Positions 49,541 to 61,000 of a stretch of DNA of 64,000 nucleotides are shown one piece after another. A program made the translations under genes and the position numbers. Each line of letters opens with the position of its first letter. Position 1 is the first letter of the stretch. The stretch comes from Megachile rotundata (lineage: Eukaryota > Arthropoda > Insecta > Hymenoptera > Megachilidae). The stretch covers positions 434,001-498,000 of the forward strand of contig NW_027473318.1 in assembly GCF_050947335.1 (NCBI RefSeq), given 5' to 3'. The notes beneath the pieces were generated by a model, which worked only from the letters and a program-made list of their open reading frames with translations, had not been told where the DNA came from and did no database searches.

Positions 49541-52500
49541 TCATACAATCATAATCATACAATCACAATCATACACTCGCAATCATACAATCACAATCAT
49601 ACCATCACAATCATACAATCACAATCATACAATCATAATCATACAATTACAATCATACATCACAATCATACAATCACAATCATACAATCACAATCATACA
49701 ATCGCAATCACACAATCACAATCATACAATCACAATCATACTGTCACAATCATACAATCACAATCATACAATCACAAACATACTATCGCAATCATACAAT
49801 CGCAATCATACCATCACAATCATACAGTCACAACCGTACAATCATAATCATACAATCACAATCATACAATCATAATCATACAATCACAATCATACAATCA
49901 CAATCGCACAATCACAATCGCACAATCACAATCATACAATCACAGTCATACAATCACAATCATACAATCACAATCATACAATCACAATCATACAATCACA
50001 ATCATACAATCAATATCATACAATCACAATCATACAATCACAATCATACAATCACAATCATACAATCACAGACATACAATCACAATCATACAATCACAAT
50101 CATACTATCACGATCATACAATCACGATCGTACAATCACAATCATACAATTACATTCATACAATCACAATCGTACAATCGCAATCCTACAATTACAATCT
50201 CCAAAATACAATCTCCCAAATACAATCATACAATCACAATCATACAACCATAATCATACAATCACAATCATACAATCACAATCATACAATCACGGTCATA
50301 CAATCACAATCTTACAATCACAATCATACTATCACAATCATACAATCACAATCATACAATCACAATCATACAATCACTATCATACATTCAAAATCATGCA
50401 ATCACTATCATACAATCACAATCATACACTCACAATCATACAACCACAATCAGACAATCACAATCATACAATCACAATCATACAATCAATATCATACAAT
50501 CACAATCATACAATCACAATCATGCAATCACAATCATACAATCGCATTCATACAATCGCAATCATACAATCACAATCATACAATCACAATCATACAATCA
50601 CAAAAATACAATCATAATCATACAATCACAATCATACAATCACAATCATACAATCACAATCATACATTCAAAATCATGCAATCACAATCATACAATCACA
50701 ATCATGCAATCACAATCATTCAATCATAATCATACAATCACAATCATACAATCACAATCGTACAATCACAATCGTACAATCACAATCGCACAATCACAAT
50801 CGCACAATCACAATCATACAATCACAGTCATACAATCACAATCATACAATCACAATCATACTATCACAATCATACAATCACAACCATACAATCACAATCA
50901 TACAATCACAATCATACAATCAATATCATACAATCACAATCATACAATCACAATCATGCAATCACAATCATACAATCGCATTCATACAATCGCAATCATA
51001 CAATCACAATCATACAATCACAATCATACAATCACAATCATACAATCATAATTATACAATCACAAAAATACAATCATAATTATACAATCACAATCATACA
51101 ATCGCAATCATACAATCACAATCATACTATCACAATCATACAATCACAATCATACAATCACAATCATACAATCACAATCATACATTCAAAATCATGCAAT
51201 CACAATCATACAATCACAATCATGCAATCACAGTCATTCAATCATAATCATACAATCACAATCATACAATCACAATCGTACAATCACAATCGTACAATCA
51301 CAATCGCACAATCACAATCGCACAATCACAATCATACAATCACAGTCATACAATCACAATCATACAATCACAATCATACAATCACAATCATACAATCACA
51401 ATCATACAATCAATATCATACAATCACAATCATACAATCACAATCATACAATCACAATCATGCAATCACAATCATACAATCGCATTCATACAATCGCAAT
51501 CATACAATCACAATCATACAATCACAATCATACAATCATTATCATACAATCACAAAAATACAATCATAACCGTACAATCACAATCTTACAATCGCAATCA
51601 TACAATCGCAATCATACAATCACAATCATACTATCACAATCATACAATCACAATCATACAATCACAATCATACAATCACAATCATACATTCAAAATCATG
51701 CAATCACAATCATACAATCACAATCATGCAATCACAATCATTCAATCACAATCATACAATCACAATCATACAATCACAATCGTACAATCACAATCGTACA
51801 ATCACAATCGCACAATCATAATCGCACAATCACAATCATACACTCACAGTCATACAATCACAATCATACAATCACAATCATACTATCACAATCATACAGT
51901 CACAATCATACAATCACAATCATACAATCACAATCATACAATCAATATCGTACCATCACAATCATACAATCACAATCATGCAATCACAATCATACAATCG
52001 CATTCATACAATCGCAATCATACAATCACAATCATACAATCACAATCATACAATCACAATCATACAATCACAATCATACAATCACAATCATACAATGACA
52101 ATCATACAATCACAATCATACTATCACAATCATACAATCACAATCATACAATCACAATCATACAATCACAGTCATACAATCACAGTCATACAATCACAAT
52201 CTTACAATCACAATCATACAATCACAATCATACAATCACAGTCATACAATCACAGTCATACAATCACAATCATACTATCACAATCATACAATCACAATCA
52301 TACAATCACAATCATACAATCGCAATCATACAATCGCAATCACACAATCACAATCATACAATCACAATCATACTGTCACAATCATACAATCACAATCGTA
52401 CTGTCACAATCATACAATCACAATCATACAATCACAATCATACAATCACAATCATACATTCAAAATCATGCAATCACAATCATACAATCACAATCATGCA

Positions 52501-53430
52501 ATTACAATCATTCAATCATAATCATACAATCACAATCGTACAATCACAATCGTACAATCACAATCGTACAATCACAATCGCACAATCACAATCGCACAAT
52601 CACAATCATACAATCACAGTCATACAATCACAATCATACAATCACAATCATACAATCACAATCATACAATCACAATCATACAATCAATATCATACAATCA
52701 CAATCATACAATCACAATCATGCAATCACAATCATACAATCGCATTCATACAATCGCAATCATACAATCACAATCATACAGTCACAATCATACAATCATA
52801 ATTATACAATCACAAAAATACAATCATAATCATACAATCACAATCATACAATCGCAATCATACAATCACAATCATACTATCACAATCATACAATCATAAT
52901 CATACAATCACAATCATACAATCACAATCATACAATCACAATCATACAATCACGGTCATACAATCACAATCTTACAATCACAATCATACTATCACAATCA
53001 TACAATCACAATCATACAATCACAATCATACAATCACTATCATACATTCAAAATCATGCAATCACAATCATACAATCACAATCATGCAATCACAATCATT
53101 CAATCATAATCATACAATCACAACCATACAATCACAACCGTACAATCACAATCGTACAATCACAATCGCACAATCACAATCATACAATCACAGTCATACT
53201 ATCGCAATCATACAATCGCAATCATACCATCACAATCATACAGTCACAACCGTACAATCATAATCATACAATCACAGTCATACAATCATAATCATACAAT
53301 CACAATCATACAATCGCAATCATACAATCACAATCATACAATCACAATCATACTATCGCAATCATACAATCACAATCATACAATCACAATCATACAATCA
53401 CAATCGTACAATCGCAATCCTACAATTACA
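49540..53430 (+). repeat. Mosaic of copies of the 42-44 kb and 31.7-34 kb segments
   Basis: From 49.54 to about 50.13 kb it follows 42.05-42.65 kb (13-bp unit at 49655). From about 50.16 to 50.6 kb it follows 43.86-44.3 kb (TCC cassette at 50200), so roughly 1.17 kb (83-84 units) is missing relative to that copy. From 50.6 kb the [518 + 504] block (50666/51184/51688) follows 31.7 kb onward at +18,883 bp, which is 1,349 units minus three bases for the three 13-bp units crossed. A CTGTCAC variant near 53.56 kb lies just beyond. Confidence 0.8.
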
Positions 53431-56130
53431 ATCTCCAAAATACAATCTCCCAAATACAATCATACAATCACAATCATACAATCATAATCATACAATCACA
53501 ATCATACAATCACAATCATACAATCACGGTCATACAATCACAATCTTACAATCACAATCATACTGTCACAATCATACAATCACAATCATACAATCACAAT
53601 CATACAATCACTATCATACATTCAAAATCATGCAATCACAATCATACAATCACAATCATGCAATCACAATCATTCAATCATAATCATACAATCACAACCA
53701 TACAATCACAACCGTACAATCACAATCGTACAATCACAATCGCACAATCACAATCATACAATCACAGTCGTACAATCACAATCATACAATCACAATCATA
53801 CTATCACAATCATGCAATCACAATCATACAATCACAATCATACAATCGCAATCATACAATCACAATCATACAATCACAACCATACAATCACAATCATACA
53901 ATCACAATAATTCTATCACAATCACACAATCACAATCATACAATCACAATCATACAATCACAATCATACAATCACAATCATACAATTACAATCATACAAT
54001 CGCAATCATACAATCACAATCATACAATCACAATCATACTATCACAATCATACAATCACAATAATACAATCGCAATCATACAATCACAATCATACAATCA
54101 CAAAAATACAATCATAATCATACAATCACAATCATACAATCGCAATCATACTATCACAATCATGCAATCACAATCATACAATCACAATCATACAATAGCA
54201 ATCATACAATCACAATCATACAATCACAACCATACAATCACAATCATACAATCACAATAATTCTATCACAATCACACAATCACAATCATACAATCGCAAT
54301 CATACAATCACAATCATACAATCACAATCATACAATCACATTCATACAATCACAATCATGCAATCACAATCATTCAATCATAATCATACAATCACAACCA
54401 TACAATCACAACCGTACAATCACAATCGTACAATCACAATCGCACAATCACAATCATACAATCACAGTCGTACAATCACAATCATACAATCACAATCATA
54501 CTATCACAATCATGCAATCACAATCATACAATCACAATCATACAATCGCAATCATACAATCACAATCATACAATCACAACCATACAATCACAATCATACA
54601 ATCACAATAATTCTATCACAATCACACAATCACAATCATACAATCACAATCATACAATCACAATCTTACAATCACAATCATACTATCACAATCATACAAT
54701 CACAATCATACAATCACAATCATACAATCACAATCATACATTCAAAATCATGCAATCACAATCATACAATCACAATCATGCAATCACAATCATTCAATCA
54801 TAATCATACAATCACAATCGTACAATCACAATCGCACAATCACAATCGCACAATAACAATCATACAATCACAGTCATACAATCACAATCATACAATCGCA
54901 ATCATACAATCAATATCATACAATCACAATCATGCAATCACAATCATGCAATCACAATCATACAATCGCATTCATACAACCGCAATCATGCAATCACAAT
55001 CATACAATCACAATCATACAATCACAATCATACAATCACAATCATACAATCACAAAAATACAATCATAATCATACAATCACAATCATACAATCGCAATCA
55101 TACAATCACAATCATACAATCATAATCATACAATCACAATCATACACTCGCAATCATACAATCACAATCATACCATCACAATCATACAATCACAATCATA
55201 CAATCATAATCATACAATTACAATCAGACATCACAATCATACAATCACAATCATACAATCACAATCATACAATCGCAATCACACAATCACAATCATACAA
55301 TCACAATCATACTGTCACAATCATACAATCACAATCATACAATCACAAACATACTATCGCAATCATACAATCGCAATCATACCATCACAATCATACAGTC
55401 ACAACCGTACAATCATAATCATACAATCACAATCATACAATCATAATCATACAATCACAATCATACAATCACAATCGCACAATCACAATCGCACAATCAC
55501 AATCACACAATCACAGTCATACAATCACAATCATACAATCACAATCATACAATCACAATCATACAATCACAATCATACAATCAATATCATACAATCACAA
55601 TCATACAATCACAATCATACAATCACAATCATACAATCACAGTCATACAATCACAATCATACAATCACAGTCATACTATCACGATCATACAATCACGATC
55701 GTACAATCACGATCGTACAATCACAATCGCACAATCACAATCGCACAATCACAATAGTACAATCACAATCGTACAATCACAATCATACAATCATAATCAT
55801 ACAATGACAATCATACAATCACAATCATACAATCACAGTCATACAATCACAATCTTACAATCACAATCATACTATCGCAATCATACAATCACAATCATAC
55901 CATCACAATCATACAATCACAATCATACGATCCCAATCATACAATCACAATCATACAATCATAATCATACAATCACAATCATACAATCACAATCATACAA
56001 TGACAGTCATACAATCACAATCTTACAATCACAATCATACAATCACAGTCATACAATCACAATCATACAATCACAATCATACAATCACAGTCATACAATC
56101 ACAATCATACAATCACAATCATACTATCAC
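53430..56130 (+). repeat. 2.7-kb copy of the 40.39-43.07 kb segment
   Basis: The TCC cassette (53434), the 700-bp pair (53658/54358) and the stop-free tract at 55804 correspond to 40388, 40612/41312 and 42744 at +13,046 and then +13,060 bp. The 13-bp unit at 55226 has gained a T-to-G change. At the position of the mosaic switch near 54.03 kb this copy reads CTATC, like 8.9 and 45.7 kb, not CCATC as at 41 kb. It therefore keeps the older cassette state, and the 41-kb copy is the recombinant. Confidence 0.8.
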
Positions 56131-58080
56131 AATCATACAATCACAATCATACAATCACAATCATACAATCACAATCATACATACAAAATCATGCAATCTC
56201 AATCATACAATCACAATCATGCAATCATAATCGTACAATCATAATCATACAATTACAATCATACAATCACAATCATACAATCACAATGATACAACCACAA
56301 TCAGACAATCACAATCATACAATCACAATCATACAATCACAATCATGCAATCACAATCATTCAATCATAATCATACAATCACAATCGTACAATCACAATC
56401 GCACAATCACAATCGCACAATCACAATCGCACAATCACAATCATACAATCACGGTCATACAATCACAATCATACAATCACAATCATACAATCACAATCTT
56501 ACAATCACAATCATACAATCAATATCATACAATCACAATCATACAATCACAATCATACAATCACAATCATGCAATCACAATCATACAATCGCATTCATAC
56601 AATCGCAATCATACAATCACAATCATACAATCACAATCATACAATCATTATCATACAATCACAAAAATACAATCATAACCGTACAATCACAATCTTACAA
56701 TCGCAATCATACAATCGCAATCATACAATCACAATCATACTATCACAATCATACAATCACAATCATACAATCACAATCATACAATCACAATCATACATTC
56801 AAAATCATGCAATCACAATCATACAATCACAATCATGCAATCACAATCATTCAATCACAATCATACAATCACAATCATACAATCACAATCGTACAATCAC
56901 AATCGTACAATCACAATCGCACAATCACGATCGCACAATCACAATCATACACTCACAGTCATACAATCACAATCATACAATCACAATCATACTATCACAA
57001 TCATACAGTCACAATCATACAATCACAATCATACAATCACAATCATACAATCAATATCGTACAATCACAATCATACAATCACAATCATGCAATCACAATC
57101 ATACAATCGCATTCATACAATCGCAATCATACAATCACAATCATACAATCACAATCATACAATCACAATCATACAATCACAATCATACAATCACAATCAT
57201 ACAATCACAATCATACAATCACAATCATACAATCACAATCATACAATCACAATCATACTATCACAATCATACAATCACAATCATACAATCACAATCATAC
57301 AATCACAGTCATACAATCACAGTCATACAATCACAATCTTACAATCACAATCATACAATCACAATCATACAATCACAGTCATACAATCACAGTCATACAA
57401 TCACAATCATACTATCACAATCATACAATCACAATCATACAATCACAATCATACAATCGCAATCATACAATCGCAATCACACAATCACAATCATACAATC
57501 ACAATCATACTGTCACAATCATACAATCACAATCGTACTGTCACAATCATACAATCACAATCATACAATCACAATCATACAATCACAATCATACATTCAA
57601 AATCATGCAATCACAATCATACAATCACAATCATGCAATCACAATCATTCAATCATAATCATACAATCACAATCGTACAATCACAATCGTACAATCACAA
57701 TCGTACAATCACAATCGCACAATCACAATCGCACAATCACAATCATACAATCACAGTCATACAATCACAATCATACAATCACAATCATACAATCACAATC
57801 ATACAATCACTATCATACATTCAAAATCATGCAATCACAATCATACAATCACAATCATGCAATCACAATCATTCAATCATAATCATACAATCACAACCAT
57901 ACAATCACAACCGTACAATCACAATCGTACAATCACAATCGCACAATCACAATCATACAATCACAGTCATACTATCGCAATCATACAATCGCAATCATAC
58001 CATCACAATCATACAGTCACAACCGTACAATCATAATCATACAATCACAATCATACAATCATAATCATACAATCACAATC
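56130..58080 (+). repeat. Partial copy of the 51.4-52.6 kb HOR segment with private variants at its start
   Basis: From 56569 the variant order follows 51460 onward at +5,109 bp (365 units minus 1, one 13-bp unit crossed). Markers lie at 56797 and 57595, 798 bp apart. Before it, 56.13-56.5 kb carries uncommon units (CATACATAC with AAAATC, ATGCAATCTC, and TCAGACAATC), some of which recur only near 61.5 and 61.8 kb. The right end passes into a 57.8-58.05 kb cassette of the 28.9/34-kb type. Confidence 0.75.
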
Positions 58081-61000
58081 ATACACTCGCAATCATACAA
58101 TCACAATCATACCATCACAATCATACAATCACAATCATACAATCATAATCATACAATTACAATCATACATCACAATCATACAATCACAATCATACAATCA
58201 CAATCATACAATCGCAATCACACAATCACAATCATACAATCACAATCATACTGTCACAATCATACAATCACAATCATACAATCACAAACATACTATCGCA
58301 ATCATACAATCGCAATCATACCATCACAATCATACAGTCACAACCGTACAATCATAATCATACAATCACAATCATACAATCATAATCATACAATCACAAT
58401 CATACAATCACAATCGTACAATCATAATCATACAATTACAATCATACAATCACAATCATACAATCACAATCATACAACCACAATCAGACAATCACAATCA
58501 TACAATCACAATCATACAATCACAATCATACAATCACAATCATGCAATCACAATCATTCAATCGTAATCATACAATCACAATCATACAATCACGATCGTG
58601 CAATCACAATCGTACAATCACGATCGCACAATCACAATCGCACAATCACAATCATACAATCACAGTCATACAATCACAAACATACAATCACAATCATACT
58701 ATCACAATCATACAATCACAATCATACAATCACAATCATACAATCAATATCATACAATCACAATCATATAATCACAATCATGCAATCACAATCATACAAT
58801 TTCATTCATATAATCGCAATCATACAATCACAATCATACAATCACAATCGTACAATCACAATCATACAATCACAATCATACAATCACAATCATACAATCT
58901 CATCATACAATCACAAAAATGCAATCATAATCATACAATCACAATCATACAATCGCAATCATACAATCACAATCATACAATCATAATCATACAATCACAA
59001 TCATACGATCGCAATCATACAATCACAATCATACCACCACAATCATACAATCACAATCATACAATCATAATCATACAATTACAATCATACATCACAATCA
59101 TACAATCACAATCATACAATCGCAATCATACAACTACAATCTCCCAAATACAATCATACAATCACAATCATACAATCACAATCATACAATCACAATCATA
59201 CAATCACAATCATACAATCACAATCATACAATCACAATCATACAATCACAATCATACAATCACAATCATACAATCACAGTCATACAATCACAATCTAACA
59301 ATCACAATCATACAATCACAATCATACAATCACAGTCATACAATCACAGTCATACAATCACAATCATACTATCACAATCATACAATCACAATCATGCAAT
59401 CACAATCATACAATCACAATCATACAATCACAATCATACAATCACAATCATACAATCACAATCATACAATGACAATCATACAATTACAATCATACAATCG
59501 CAATCATACAATCACAATCATACAATCATAGTCATACAATCACAATCATACGATCCCAATCATACAATCACAATCATACCATCACAATCATACAATCACA
59601 ATCATACAATCATAATCATACAATCACAATCATACAATCACAATCATACAATGACAGTCATTCAATCACAATCTTACAATCACAATCATACTATCACAAT
59701 CATACAATCACAATCATACAATCACAATCATACAATCACAATCATACGATCACAATCATACAATCACAATCATACATTCAAAATCATGCAATCACAACCA
59801 TACAATCACAATCATGCAATCACAATCATTCAATCATAACCATACAATCACAATCATACAATCACAATCGTACAATCACAATCGCACAATCACAATCATA
59901 CAATCACAGTCATACAATCACAATCATACAATCACAATCATACAATCACAGTCATACAATCACAATCATACAATCACAATCATACTATCACAATCACACA
60001 ATCACAATCATACAATCACAATCATACAATCACAATCATACAATCACAATCATACAATCACAATCATACAATCAATATCATACAATCACAATCATACAAT
60101 CACAATCATGCAATCACAATCATACAATCGCATTCATACAATCACAGTCATACAATCACAATCACACAATCACAATCATACAATCGCAATCATACAATCA
60201 CAATCATATAATCACAATCATACAATCACAATCATACAATCACAATCATACAATCACAATCATACAATCACAATCATACAATCACAATCATACAATCACA
60301 ATCATACAATCACAATCATACAATCACAATCATACAATCACAATCATACAATCACAATCATACAATGACAATCATACAATTACAATCATACAATCGCAAT
60401 CATACAATCACAATCATAAAATCACAACCATACTATCACAATCATACAATCACAATAATACAATCGCAATCATACAATCACAATCATACAATCACAAAAA
60501 TACAATCATAATCATACAATCACAATCATACAATCGCAATCATACCATCACAATCATACAATCATAATCATACAATACCAGTCATACGATCCCAATCATA
60601 CAATCACAATCATACCATCACAATCATACAATCAATATCATACAATCACAATCATACAATCACAATCATGCAATCACAATCATACAATCGCATTCATACA
60701 ATCGCAATCATACAATCACAATCATACAATCACAATCGCACAATCACAATCATACAATCACAGTCATACAATCACAATCATACAATCACAATCATACTAT
60801 CACGATCATACAATCACAATCATACAATAACAATCATACAATAACAATCATACAATCACAATCATACAATCATAATTATACAATCACAAAAATACAATCA
60901 TAATCATACAATCACAATCATACAATCGCAATCATACAATCACAATCATACTATCACAATCATACAATCACAATCATACAATCACAATCGTACAATCACA

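Larger units (their letters stand above)
5214..52458 (+). repeat. Recurring [518 + 504 bp] higher-order repeat block
   Basis: Three successive ATTCAAAATC markers spaced exactly 518 and then 504 bp (37 and 36 units) occur at 5214/5732/6236, 14130/14648/15152, 19254/19772/20276, 21382/21900/22404, 31783/32301/32805 and 50666/51184/51688. Partial versions keeping only the 504-bp interval lie at 10183/10687 and 30187/30691. The second interval always carries ATTATC and CTTACAATCGC variants in the same order, so these are copies of one block and not chance spacing. The entry spans first to last copy; the block is dispersed within this interval and does not fill it. Confidence 0.85.
1011..53461 (+). 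repeat. Divergent two-unit cassette TCCAAAATACAATC + TCCCAAATACAATC, 16 copies
   Basis: Two consecutive units replace the usual ATACAATC start by TCCAAAATAC and TCCCAAATAC. They keep the 14-bp register and are preceded by a CTACAATTACAATC unit. Starts: 1011, 1599, 2578, 4734, 7813, 13245, 18368, 26823, 30001, 37210, 40388, 43887, 45077, 47877, 50200 and 53434. The copies at 1011 and 1599 follow a GCATTC variant; the others follow GCAATC. A one-unit form (TCCC only) lies at 59142 and 63412, with an ACCC version near 63160. Being the most divergent stable cassette in the array, it gives a second independent landmark. Confidence 0.88.
511..57831 (+). repeat. HOR marker unit ATTCAAAATC followed by an ATGCAATC / ATTCAATC cassette
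   Basis: A divergent unit, ATACATTCAAAATC, is usually followed by ATGCAATCACAATC, one consensus unit, ATGCAATCACAATC again and often ATTCAATCATAATC. The ATTCAAAATC core starts at 511, 1673, 3478, 4080, 4920, 5214, 5732, 6236, 8489, 9581, 10183, 10687, 11471, 12003, 12591, 13501, 14130, 14648, 15152, 15936, 16692, 17126, 17714, 18624, 19254, 19772, 20276, 21088, 21382, 21900, 22404, 23216, 24644, 26169 and 27009, and continues to about 57.8 kb. Spacings between neighbours are repeatedly 518, 504, 756, 784 or 812 bp, all multiples of 14. The copies at 511, 4080 and 26169 read ATGTAATC instead of ATGCAATC. This cassette is the best landmark for the higher-order repeat. Confidence 0.9.
2089..59099 (+). 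repeat. Register-breaking 13-bp unit ATACATCACAATC, nine copies
   Basis: A one-base deletion turns ACAATCAC into ACATCAC, giving a 13-bp unit at 2089, 7324, 25116, 35503, 42166, 49655, 55226 (mutated to AGACATCACAATC), 58165 and 59087. Each copy follows the same two variant units, one with CATAATC and one with ATTACAATC, so all descend from one event. Two other 13-bp units have different sequence: near 13902 (private to one copy) and at 58892 (ATACAATCTCATC). Each shifts the 14-bp register by one base and accounts for the duplication offsets that are one short of a multiple of 14. Confidence 0.9.
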
